A stretch of 64,000 nucleotides of DNA from Boswellia sacra (taxonomy: Eukaryota; Streptophyta; Magnoliopsida; Sapindales; Burseraceae), in assembly GCA_013180625.2 (NCBI GenBank), contig SNVD02013723.1, positions 682,001 through 746,000 on the forward strand. Reading direction: 5' to 3'. The position numbers and the translations under genes are program-made. The stretch's first letter is position 1; each line of letters opens with the position of its first letter. The notes beneath the pieces were generated by a model. That model ran no database searches and was not told the DNA's origin. It saw nothing but the letters and a program-made list of their open reading frames with translations. Below are positions 36,001 to 46,364 of the stretch, in pieces.

Positions 36001-37000
36001 TCAGCACATAGACAGCTACTTGTGGGTTCTACGGTGCAGAGCTCGCGCCGTGACCAGACCTGGTGTACAGAGGTCTGCTTTCCTCGACACCACTTTTTGG
36101 GTACGTAAATCGTAGACATCTTACATTAACAATTTGTCACTTGAAATTTATGATTCCTTCAATGCGCTAACTGAACTCATGAACTTGCAGTTGAAATTGA
36201 AGTCGTTGTGGGCGCTATACTCGGAAAGATTGGACGACATTACCTGGGCAAATGAGGAGGACATGGTCCAGTATATCCTAGGACAGGTGCCCCTCGCTGG
36301 AACACCATGGGTCGACGTTGACAGGGTGAGAACATTTATATTCACTGAATTAGCATGTGCCATCTTATTTAAAATGTTGTGATTCATTTCCATTTCCGTG
36401 TTGTCAATTCGTTTTCAGCTCTATCTCCCAGTTCACCTCACCGATGATCATTGGGTGGCAGCAGAGGTGCATTTGAATCGCCGTCAGATTTCCATATACG
36501 ACTCATCTATTGGGCATACTTCTACGGACATAGTCATGCAGACAGTCCGGTGCCTCGCTGAGCTACTACCCCGTATGGTGTCAATGGAGGTTTACGGTAT
36601 TCCTGACTATCCCACAACCCCATTTGACATTATGCGAATCGAGGACGTGGAGCAGGTGCCACAGCAGGAGCCTGGGGGAGGGGCATGCGGCGTGTACTGT
36701 TTGAAGTACATCGAGTTCCTAGCGGGGGGCGTTCCACTGACCGAGATTAAGGCATTCCAGGACGACGAATGCCGGGAGAGAATGGCATTACATCTTTGGC
36801 TCAGCCGCGAAAACCCACAAGAGGCGGCCCCGCCCATCCTGGTGCCCTACGACATCAAGGCGCTGTTGCCTCAACCGGTAGTGCCTGCTGATGTTGCAGC
36901 TGCTGATGTTGCAGGCACTACCGCGACTGGACATGATGTGTCAGGAGATGTTATGACCACTATTGCCCATGACGACGTTGATTCAGCGAAGGTCAAGTAG
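33099..37000 (+). CDS. Transposon-borne Ulp1-like (C48) cysteine protease with DUF1985 domain, nine exons
   Basis: Proposed exons: 33099-33369, 33491-33954, 34048-34203, 34300-35055, 35147-35293, 35374-35925, 36005-36100, 36191-36325 and 36419-37000. All introns are short and GT-AG, and the junctions keep one open frame of about 1052 residues. Exons 1-3 hold a DUF1985 domain (FSAHEFGLITGLRF), the hallmark of Kaonashi ULPs. Exon 4 encodes about fifteen PPPEGP-type octapeptides. Exon 5 is a charged heptad coiled coil. Exon 6 has basic, nuclear-signal-like clusters (GRKRPR). Exons 7-9 form the peptidase with H870 (HW), D887, Q941/Q942 and C949 (ACGVYC), matching SUMO proteases. Family knowledge says Ulp1 enzymes process or remove SUMO; its role for the MULE is unknown. 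Splice sites are my reading, without transcript support. Confidence 0.88.
34468..34860 (+). repeat. In-frame Pro/Glu/Gly minisatellite in exon 4
   Basis: About fifteen 24-bp units encode PPPEGP plus two residues (SA, PA or AA). Units 5-9 and 10-14 form a higher-order duplication of 126 bp. All lengths are multiples of three, so the frame is kept. Long opposite-strand frames across it are artefacts. Confidence 0.93.
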
Positions 37001-37212
37001 CAGCCGAGCACGTTGGGACCATGAGATCACCTATTTTTTTTGTATATATTATGTTTAGTTAAACAAAATTGTTTTTTTTTTTTTGTTTTTGGACACTAAC
37101 ACATTATTGTATAGTACATGTTTTTTATAGTAGCACATGGTTACGATGTATAGTTGTACGAAAACTTGTAAATACACAATATTCTATAGTGACATTATTT
37201 AATGGACTAATC
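37001..37212. other. 3' flank of the protease gene
   Basis: Short T-rich sequence after the stop codon, consistent with a 3' UTR. No distinct polyadenylation signal stands out. Confidence 0.4.
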
Positions 37213-37748
37213 ACACATACCTCCCCTGGGCTTTAGCTTAATTTCATTCATAAACACTGTTTACCATTTTCCATTATACGATACCCCTTACTTTTTTGAA
37301 ATTAATCATCGAAACCCCTTCCGTCAGTTTTGCCGTTAATTGTATGAAAATAAATGTAATGAATAAGGGAAAAAAAGTAAACCCATCTAATTAGTTCTGC
37401 TGGCCAGTCTCACGGGAGCTGCTCACAGAACCCAAGTGCTCTTCGCTGCCTCCCCTGCACTGCGCACGCTGATAGCAAGAGTTCAGTTGAGTTGAGTTGA
37501 TGCAAAATGAAGTTTAACATAGCAAACCCAACCACTGGTTGCCACAACAAGCTTGAGATCGATGACGATCAGAAGCCCGAGTCTTTTTAGATAGGAGGAG
37601 CTCCCAAGAATTTAGTACAGATGCTCTGGGGTCTACAATTCATGGATATGTTTTTAAGATCATGGGAGGCTGCGACAAGCAAGGATTCCCAATGGAACTG
37701 GGAGTTCTGACTCCTGGTCGTGTTCATCTTTTGCTTCAAAGAGGAACC

Positions 37749-39429
37749 TGTTGACTCAGGTATGGCAACCCAAGAGGGGGGGTGATTTGGGTTTTTATTT
37801 ATCAAAATGGATTTGTAAAACTTTTCTTGAATAACCAAAATTAGTTTACTCTATCTTTATTAGTTTACTCTTTCTTTAGGAATAAAGGTGAAGAATATGA
37901 AATTAGAAGTTATGAAAGATGCAAAGAGAATAACAATAACGAACAATCACAAGTGCAAGTAAATATAAAGAGATAGCGATAGAGAGAGTGCAAACTCAAT
38001 TTACGTGGTTCGGCAAACCTTGCCTACGTCCACGGGCTCCTAGCTCCAAGCTAGGCTTTCCACTGAGTTGTAAAAATCTTTACAACTTGCTTGATGAACA
38101 ACAACACCAAGACTTTTTCTTCAACTCTTGACAACACTACACCAAGAGTTCTTCTTGATGAACAACCTCACCGAGGTAACTTTCTTCAACTCTTCATAAC
38201 ACCACACCAAGAGTTCTCTCAAGGATAACTTTTATCCTTTACAAGGAGATCTCACTCTCACCACAGTACAAGAACGAATAAAAAAACAGCAGCCACAAAA
38301 GCACAACTCTATTCAAAGAGTAGATAAAGAATATAAAAGTTCTGTAGACTTGATATTTCTCTTGTTTTTTGCTTGCTAGATGCCTCTCTTGCTCTGTTTG
38401 AATCCATGGGAGAAGGGCTCCTTTTATAGGCAATTTGATTGAACTTAATCAAGTTAAGACACCAACTCCAAATTTTCTGCCCACCATAAAAAACGTAATC
38501 TTGTCTGCCACTTTTTTCAATGTTCTGTTTGAAATTTGAAAATCTGCAACAACCAAGTCATTTGGATATTTGTAGCTCAAGATATGGCCAAAACACCATT
38601 CGGCGCTCATGTGAATTGATTTTTCTTCCATATGTCAGTCCACCGATTTGCATGTGTATTATGTCGGCCTTCCGTTTCAAATTTGAATTTCTTCAAAGAA
38701 TATAAAATGTGATCCATTGAATCATCTTTCCAATGCCACAAGAATCAAGTCATTTGGATATCTCTAGCTCAAGATATGGATAACAAATCATTCGGTACTC
38801 ATATGAGTTGATTTTTCTTCTCTGTGTCAGTCCACCAAATTGCATGTCAATTATGTCGGCCTTCCATTTGAAATTTGAATTTCTTCTAAACATATAAAAT
38901 GTGCCCCATTAAGTCCTTTTTTCAATGCCACAATAATCAAGTCATTTTTATATTTCTATCTCAAGATATGTCCAAAAGAGTATTCGGTGCTCATGTCAGT
39001 TGCTTCCGTTTGTCTTTCAAATTGCATAATAATTTGGACAACCTTACACTTGAAATTTGAATTTCTTTAAAACGTATGAAATGTTATAAATTGAGTAAAC
39101 TTTCCAAAGGGTCAAGAATCACTTCATTTGGACATCTGTAGAAAAATATATGACCAATTGATTGAACATTGCTCATGTGACGCATTCCTTGAATCAAATC
39201 TTGTTCTTCAACTTTTGTGCCTTTAACATGTAGTATTCTCCTTTGGCTTCAACACTACTTTTGTGCCTTAACATGTAGTATTCTCCTTTGGCTTCAACAC
39301 TTCATTTTAATAAGCCCCATCTTGATTTTGCAATTATTTCAATAATCTTATTCTTGCGCATAAATATAATCTCAATGAATCAATGTGTATTGTTATCATC
39401 AAAATTATCATGTAGCCTTAGGGCTAACA
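37749..39429 (-). mobile_element. LTR (probably copia, minus strand) inserted in the eS6 copy
   Basis: 1.68 kb with TG...CA ends splits the eS6 codons. Near 38,005-38,030 it has a CGTGGTTCGGC...CCTACGTCCACGG segment of the kind found in plant copia LTRs and matched loosely in the element at 1644-10609. Immediately to its right, ATCTCCCC reads on the minus strand as the end of a polypurine tract. No second LTR, no pol and no target duplication, so it is a solo LTR with a damaged edge or a truncated insertion. Confidence 0.6.
38555..39180. repeat. Tandem ~192-bp repeats inside the LTR
   Basis: Units start at 38555, 38747, 38939 and, partially, 39121 (periods 192, 192 and 182). Each opens AAGTCATTTGGATAT or a variant, then has a TCTAGCTCAAGATATG-type box and ends in a GCCACAA.AATC box. 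A 43-bp direct duplication containing AACATGTAGTATTCTCC follows at about 39,215-39,300. Confidence 0.85.
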
Positions 39430-39879
39430 ATCTCCCCTTGCTTCAGAGGTTATGGAAGGCGCAATGGAGAGCGAACGAGGAAATCTGTTCGTGGATGCAT
39501 TGTAAATCAAGATCTGTCTGTATTGAACTTGGTTATAGTTAAGAAGGATGAGAACGATCTACCTGGGTTGACAGACAGTGGAAACCCAACGATGAGCGGT
39601 CCAAAAAGGGTATCCCAAATTAGGAAGCTTTTTAGCCTCTCAAAGGAGGATGATGTTCGGAAGTATGTGAACACCTACCACACAACATTCACAACAATAT
39701 CTGGCAAGAAAGTTAGGGGTACCGTATGATGTCACTTAACGGCAAAACTGACAGAAGGGGTGCCCATGATGAATTTCGAAAAAGTCAGGGCTACCGTATG
39801 ATGAAATGTAACAAACAGTGTTTCCGAATGAAATTAAGTCAAAACCTTTGGTGGGGGGGGGTGTTTCTCGTGTTTTCTG

Positions 39880-40699
39880 GTCCAACAACCATTGTATACA
39901 ATAAGTATGTGTAAACTTTCCATTTCCTGCATGATTGAGACATATCATATCATATAAGTTCCGTGGACAAAAAATAATTACGAAATTGCTTGCAAAAGTC
40001 CAAAAAATAAGTGTTCTGCCAAACCGCTCGACGACACTCGACAAATTCACTCGACACTCGACGCACTTCCTCGAAAGCTCGACGAAATAGTGTCACGGCT
40101 CACGAAACACTCGACATGCATGGTTCGAGACATCTACAGGTCTGTTCCCTTCGTCCGACACTCGACTCTCTACACTCGACACACGAACTCTCGACAATCC
40201 ACAAGACCCTCGACGAAACTCGAACTCGCGACACTCGAACCTAGAATTGACGCAATTTCGAGACACTCGAAACAACCATCGGACTTGTCGAGATTCGATC
40301 CCGACAGAACTTCTCGACACTCGACTACACTCGACGACACTCGAACACAGTCGTCTTCTTCGACCTTAGACTGCGAAAACCCATTTTTGCACACCGACAG
40401 CCAATTTCCAGCATTTTTTTACACAGACGGCACTATCTCTATCCTTAGTTCATATACATAAGCCATTTTTAAGGTATATAATTCGAGCTGTTACTGGTTT
40501 TCGTTGTTCTGTGTCTTGCTTTACTGTCTTTCTTAAAATTTGTCCGAAGGATATGAAATAACAAGATTTTGGGAATTTATTTTAGGACAGGGGTGTTTTT
40601 GTCTTTTAGACACAAAAGTGTCTATGGGATGAAAATATTTCAGAACATGTCCATTTTTCAAACCAGCCCCCTAAATTTGTCCATTTTTTCAATTTTCCC
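39880..40699 (-). repeat. Right terminal inverted repeat of the MULE
   Basis: Inverted copy of the left repeat, ending GGGAAAATTG on the minus strand at 40699. At its inner end it contains a copy of the first ~20 codons of mudrA pointing left, so a promoter in the TIR would read into the element from both sides. Confidence 0.9.
40016..40348 (-). repeat. TCGAG motif array, right TIR
   Basis: Inverted counterpart of 28409-28829: more than a dozen ACTCGACA/CTCGA motifs within the right TIR. Confidence 0.88.
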
Positions 40700-40937
40700 T
40701 TTTTTTTTTTTAATCTATTCAGGAATATTATTATGTTGCCTTAATTTATAATATTAATTATTTTATTTTATCTATTCTCTCGGCAGACCTGTCGTTGACT
40801 GGTGTGGTGACACTAGCAGTAAGTCTTCACGTCCAAGTCAGGCGTTGCTCTCATCGCTGAATCCATTTTAGTTTCCTACTGCAGTTGATCTTTTATTATC
40901 CTTTTCCCTTTACTTTTCTGGAAATAAGATCGAGACC

Positions 40938-43900
40938 ATGGTTTTGGGAATGATAGAAGGAGCGGCTCTGTCGGCTTTCCTTCAAGTGCTGTTTGACAGG
41001 CTAGCTACTCGGCAGTTTATAGACCTTTTCCGACGGAAGAAATTGGATGAGCCTCTTTTACAGAGGTTGAAGACAACACTGCTAACGATCAATGCAGTGC
41101 TTAGTGATGCAGAGGAGAAACAAATTACAAACTCGTTCGTGAAAGAATGGGTTGACGAGCTTAAGGACGCGACCTACGAAGGTGAGGACTTGCTGGATGA
41201 GATAGCTACGGCCTTACAATGCAAAACTGGTGCTGAAAAGAGCAACGACAAGATGTGGAATAATTTCATACCCGACAAGAAATGGGAGAAATTCAACAGC
41301 AAACTTGGAGAGATCACTTCAAGGCTAGAACATTTAGCAAAGCAAAAAGATGTTCTTGGTCTAAAAGAAAGTCTCGGTGAAAAACCCTCTCCAAGATTGC
41401 CAACAACGTCTCTGGTGGATAAATCCGAAGTATGCGGTAGAAAAACCGATGAAAAGGATATTATGAGAATGTTGCTAGAAGAATGTAAAAATGGAAACGA
41501 TATCCCTGTAATCGCGATAGTCGGGATAGGCGGGGTCGGCAAGACCACCCTAGCTCAGCTTTTGTACAATGATTCAAGGGTGCAGAGACATTTTAGTAGA
41601 AGGGCATGGACATACGTCTCTGAAGAATTCGACGTGTTCAAGGTGACTAAAACCATTTTAGAGTCGGTCGCTTCATGTCATTGGAACTTCGGTAACCTAG
41701 ATATGATCCAAGTCAATTTGAAGGCAAGACTGACGGGACAAAGATTTCTGCTTGTTTTGGACGACGTGTGGAATGAAAATTTTATCAACTGGGATATTCT
41801 CAAGAATTCCTTCAAAGCTGCGGCAGAGGGGAGTCGAATTATTGTGACGACTCGTAGCCATGGTGTTGCATCAACTATGCGCGCTGCTTTTACTCATCAC
41901 CTTCGACCATTATCTGATGAGAAAGATTGCTGGTCTGTGTTTGCGACACAATTAGAAAATCGAGGCACCCATTTACATCGAGACTTGGAGGTAATTGGTG
42001 AAGGAATAGTGAAAAAGTGCCAAGGTCTGCCTTTGGCTTTGAAAACCGCAGGGAGTTTACTACGCTCTAAAACAGATGCCAATGAATGGAATAAAATTTT
42101 GAACAGCAAAATATGGGATCTGCCAATTGACAAGAGCAACATTCTCCCTTCTTTGAGATTGAGCTACTACTATCTTCCTCCACATCTAAAGCGTTGTTTC
42201 GCTTATTGTTCAATATTTCCCAAAGGCTATCAATTTGAAAAGGAGAAGTTAATTTTGTTATGGATGGCGGAAGGTTTCTTGCAGCAGACAAGAAATGAGA
42301 AGATAATGAAAGAGGCAGGTCACGAGTACTTTGAGGAGCTATTTTCAAGGTCATTTTTTCAACAAAAATCAAATGGCGATAAAGTATGCTACACAATGCA
42401 TGATCTTGTAAATGAATTAGCTCAATTTGCATCTGGTGAATTTTGCTTCAAGTTTCAGAGTGACCTTGAGCCGCATGACATTCCCGAGAAGGTCCGCCAC
42501 TTTTCATATCTTAGGGGCAGGCATGATTCTCTTCAGAAATTCGAAGCCCTATCTGAGGTAAACTTTCTGCGAACCTTCCTACCATTGAGCTCATCCTCAA
42601 GTTCTGGCGCATCCTGTTACTTAAACAAAACGGTGATTGAAAAATTCTTGTCAAAAAAGAGGTGCTTGCGCGTGTTGTCTCTGTCCCAGTATAAGATCAT
42701 TGAATTGCCTGATATTCTTAAGAAGTTGAAACTTCTACGCCACTTGGACTTGTCCTGCACTGAAATTAAAAAATTACCAAAATCAATATGTTATTTGCAC
42801 AACCTATACACATTGACTTTGGCAAAGTCTAAACTCGAAGAGTTGCCTGATATTTTTGAAATCTCGAAACTTCTACGCTACTTGGACTTGTCTTGCACTA
42901 AAATTCGAAAATTACCAAAATCAATATGTGATTTGCGCCACCTACACACATTGATTTTGGCAGAATGTTCTAACCTCATTGAGCTGCCAACAGACATGAA
43001 AAACCTAATTCAATTAGGTTATCTTGATGTGGCTGGAACCAAGTTGACAGAGATGCCACCTGGATTTGGCGACTTAAATAGTCTTCAAACACTTACTACT
43101 TTTGTTGTGGGAAATAGTAGTGGTTCTAGCATCAGTGAGTTGGGCAAACTTTTGCATCTTCATGGCAAACTATCCATTTTACAAATGCAAAATATTAGAG
43201 ATGCTACAGCTGCTGAGAAAGCCAAACTGAAGGATAAGAAGAATATTAAAGACCTGAAGTTTGGTTGGGACATGGACATCAATGGTCATGATCTGCAAAC
43301 AGAAGCAGAGGTACTTGAGAAGCTATGTCCTCCTGAAAATATAGAAAAGATTATCATTGAGAATTACTATGGTGGAGACTTTCCAAACTGGATGAAGGAT
43401 TCACCATTCTCTAACTTGGCATTCTTAAGTCTAAGTCACTGCAACCAGTGTTCATCTTTACCATCATTGGGGCAGCTATCATCTCTCAAAGAACTCCGTA
43501 TTGCAAAAATGGAGGCCTTGGAAGGAATTGGCCCTGAATTCTATGGCACTGCTTCTCTTCGATTAATCCATTCAACTCATTGCGTACTTTGTGGTTTGAG
43601 GACATGCCAAATTGGAAGCAGTGGTCACCATCTAGCGTAGAAGGTCGAGAATTTCCCTCACTTCAAGAGCTTCACATAAGGAAGTGCCAGCAACTCACTG
43701 GGAACCTGCCAAGCTGCCTTCCTTCATTGAAATCGCTCCATATTTATGAATGTAGGGCCTTATCTTTCCCATTTGAGGATAATATAAGTTACACAGAGCT
43801 TACAGATCTAAGCATTCGGCGTAGCTGTGATACTCTTGAAAGCTTCTCGTTAGGCTTTTTCAAAAAGCTTGAATGTCTTACGATCAGGGATTGCAGGTAT

Positions 43901-44140
43901 CTCAAATCCATAGAGAAGGAAGGTCAAGGCCAATTTATTCGACGGTTGGAAGTCAGTCATTGTAATAATCTGGAACTCTTTTGTGGAAGAGTGTTGCTTA
44001 CGCCCAACCTCACTCATCTTGAAGTCTCAAATTGCATGAAGCTTAAGTCGATCCCAGAGCTCCCTCCTTCTCTTCAAGAACTGCAGATTTCTTCTTGTCC
44101 AGCGCTTATGTCTTTTACCAATGGTGCTTTACATGGATGA
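40938..44140 (+). pseudogene. CC-NB-LRR resistance gene, frameshifted and 3'-truncated (RPP13-like)
   Basis: The frame from ATG 40938 encodes a Rx-type coiled coil with an EDVID-like segment (residues ~71-89), then NB-ARC with P-loop GIGGVGKTT (from 196), kinase-2 LLVLDDVW (from 271), GLPLA (about 363) and MHD (from 487), then leucine-rich repeats. NLRs of this type sense pathogen effectors in the cytoplasm or at membranes. At about 43557-43565 the LRR frame shifts by one base, as if one nucleotide were lost. Frame 0 stops at 43640, while the true LRR sequence continues in the next frame to TGA 44140. There it ends abruptly at the point where the paralogue at 58063 has some 140 more residues. 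Two LRR units are duplicated (42705-42980). It could make a truncated 900-residue protein. Confidence 0.88.
42705..42980 (+). repeat. In-frame 138-bp duplication within the LRR region
   Basis: Units start at 42705 and 42843, both opening with codons for LPDI and containing LDLSCT.I.KLPKSIC. The period is exactly 46 codons, two leucine-rich repeats. The paralogue at 58063 has one copy. Confidence 0.88.
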
Positions 44141-46364
44141 TATACGAATGGAGGCATAAAAAACAACCAAACTTTCATTCAGGTATTTTTGTTGTATCTT
44201 TGTTTACAAATATAGAAATAATGGTGCTAAACTTGCAATCAAATACAACTCTATATGAGCTGTTACATCAGATTGCAGACTTTGGATGGTATATGGGTTA
44301 TAAATATAATATTATTGATATAAAAATTACATAATTTTTGTCACAAAATATGACTCTTAATTTATTGTAAATTTTGACGGTATACAACTATTGACTGATT
44401 ACAGTTGTTCTGTTATTTATGCATAGTTATGTTTTGTTGCATTCCTAATTGTATTCAATGGGTCGTGAAATTTGTTACACATATTTGCTTGCTAGAAATC
44501 AACACTGTAGCTTCGGACCCACCTGTTTACAGTTAATTTGCTGATTTCATGTTGGGACATCATTATTTAAGGTTTATTTGCTGATTGATAATTCACTTTC
44601 TTCACATCTTCGTTGCTAATGTATCATGATTTGCATGCAGTCAGAAATTAACTATTGGATATTAATGTCGAGACATCTTTTTTTTTTTTTTTGGTTATTT
44701 TGTTATTGAAGAGGCAAGCAATCTAAAGATCCAGGACATGTTTTGGAAGACAGGACAAGTCATGGGAGAGTTCAAAGACACTCTTGTGAACTTGATGAAC
44801 AAGTTGAAGTAACCACATTCATCTACAACTTTTGAGCTAGTAGGCAATGATTAGCTCTAGCAAAACATAAATATGTTCCAATAATATAAAATATCTGTCT
44901 AAGGTTTTCCAAATTATCTTTCACTTTCGGTGATGAAGTTGTACAATTTGCTAAATGTTTGGATTATTACAGTTTATTTACACTTTTGATACATGGTAAG
45001 AATTTTTATTTAGCAATTAAGAATTCCTTTTATGAAAGGGAATTTGGTACGATACTAATTCTGCTCCATTTAGGATTAGCTTTACTTCATTTTCTTTGAG
45101 AGATAGTCTTCGGAATCGGACCATTTTATTCTGTCTCTGAGTCCTCCATTTTTTTTCCTACTTCAAAAGAAGACTTTTGGGTTCCGATTTGGGTAGAGAG
45201 ATTGTTGCCGTTGCTTGATTGCTTTTGCACAGGAAAATATGGAACTAGGGGCTGCTTTGGTTAGTGGCAAGTACAGCATACACAGTGCTAGCCAAGACAC
45301 TTATCTCTGGATAACATACAACTCATCTCAAATTATCTTCATTTTTCATCCAACAAACAAGCTTTTCTACGGTTAACATCAACATTCTTCTCAAATTATT
45401 TAGAGTTTTTAATCAACCAACAAACTTATCTTCAAATAATATCAAACAATAAAATTAATCATCCTTATTATTAATCAAATAATAATACTAAATTTATAAT
45501 TCAAATACAACTCAAAGTCTAAAACCTGATGTGATAATTTATATGACAAAAATTAACTGAAAGATAATTTAAGGAGAAAAAACAAAAATGAATTAGGGAA
45601 GTTACATCTTCCGTAGCATTTTACAACTAAGGCTGTCACATCAGGTTGTAGACTTTTAATTATATTTGGATTATAAGTCTAGTATTAATGTTAATCAGAA
45701 TTTATCAAATGAACAAAGAAAAAAAAGACCATGGAAAATGGGCAAGTAAAGAAAAAAAATTTGTTTTTGTTGATTTGTAGTTGTTTTAGTTGGATTCTTT
45801 TTTTTTTTTTTAATAAGGTTCTATTTCCTATTTGAAGAAGGATTTTGGGCGTTATGAATAAATACCTTTAGTTATTTTCTTGTTATTGATTTTTATTGAT
45901 ATTTGGTATAAAGGTTTCTAAAGATTGTGTTAAATAAAATTGGTAAATAATTTGAAATGAATATGATGTTAACTAGAGATACATTTGTTCCTTGGAAGAA
46001 ATTTGTAGATAATTTAAGATGAGTTTGACGTTATGTAGAGACAAGTTTATTGGATGAAATAGGTATATAAATTAAGATGAATTTACAAAAAAATTAAATA
46101 TTTTTCTTTAAGGAAAATAAATTTCTTAAAGAAAAATAAAAGATCTTCATATTTATTATAAAAAATTCATGAATATTTAAAAAATTTTATCAATTAAGTC
46201 AGTCAACATATAAGGAAGACTAAATTTTGGAGGGTTATCATTACTTTTTAATTTGACAGGATGTGAGGGGTTATAAAAAAGTTTCTTCTCAAAAAGTAAA
46301 TGTGAACTTGAATAAATTAACAGCAGGGGTTTTGGTATTTTTGAAATGTTTCGTGGTACTTTTT
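44141..46364. other. Intergenic sequence downstream of the first NLR
   Basis: AT-rich, no gene I can support. Short frames lack family features. Some of the first few hundred bases may be 3' UTR. Confidence 0.5.

Larger units (their letters stand above)
37507..39722 (+). pseudogene. RPS6: Captured ribosomal protein eS6 (RPS6) gene copy, broken
   Basis: From ATG 37507 the peptide opens MKFNIANPTTGC, the start of eukaryotic ribosomal protein S6 of the 40S subunit. It continues through a 1-nt frameshift near 37,578 to [14 protein letters not shown] (about 37,748). An LTR insertion interrupts it, and it resumes at about 39436 with [19 protein letters not shown] and runs to TTISGKKV (about 39,714), after which homology stops at the inverted repeat. 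Roughly the first 185 of some 250 residues are covered. No intron is visible in either part, so either a processed copy or fused exons were captured. GC-rich leader sequence from about 37,395 probably came along as 5' UTR. It cannot make S6. Confidence 0.88.
37213..39868. mobile_element. Pack-MULE carrying an eS6 gene copy, nested in the larger MULE
   Basis: About 130 bp at 37213-37345 match the reverse complement of about 39,725-39,868, for instance GTCAGTTTTGCCGTTAA on the inside edge, GAAATTAATCATC/GAAATTCATCAT, and TTAATTTCATTC near the outside. Between them lies part of a ribosomal protein gene and no transposase, the definition of a Pack-MULE. I could not identify a clean 9-bp target duplication, so exact ends are uncertain. 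Confidence 0.72.
27896..40699 (+). mobile_element. 12.8-kb Kaonashi/CUMULE-type MULE with transposase and Ulp1-like protease genes
   Basis: Inverted ends start GGGAAAATTG on both sides and stay highly similar for several hundred bases. Flanks are runs of T (27886-27895 and 40700-40711), compatible with a 9-bp MULE target duplication but uninformative. Two genes face the same way: a mudrA-type transposase (28920-31718) and a spliced Ulp1-like protease gene (33099-37000). MULEs that carry a ULP gene are known as Kaonashi in Arabidopsis and CUMULE in melon, so the class is described. Both frames look intact, so this copy could be autonomous. A Pack-MULE is inserted between the protease gene and the right inverted repeat. 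The right end lies about 240 bp upstream of an NLR start codon. Confidence 0.93.

Noticed and set aside
37507..39722. The gap in the eS6 copy as a long intron
   Set aside because: The intervening sequence has TG...CA ends, a copia-type LTR segment and tandem repeats, and its edges do not follow GT-AG at a codon boundary of the eS6 frame.
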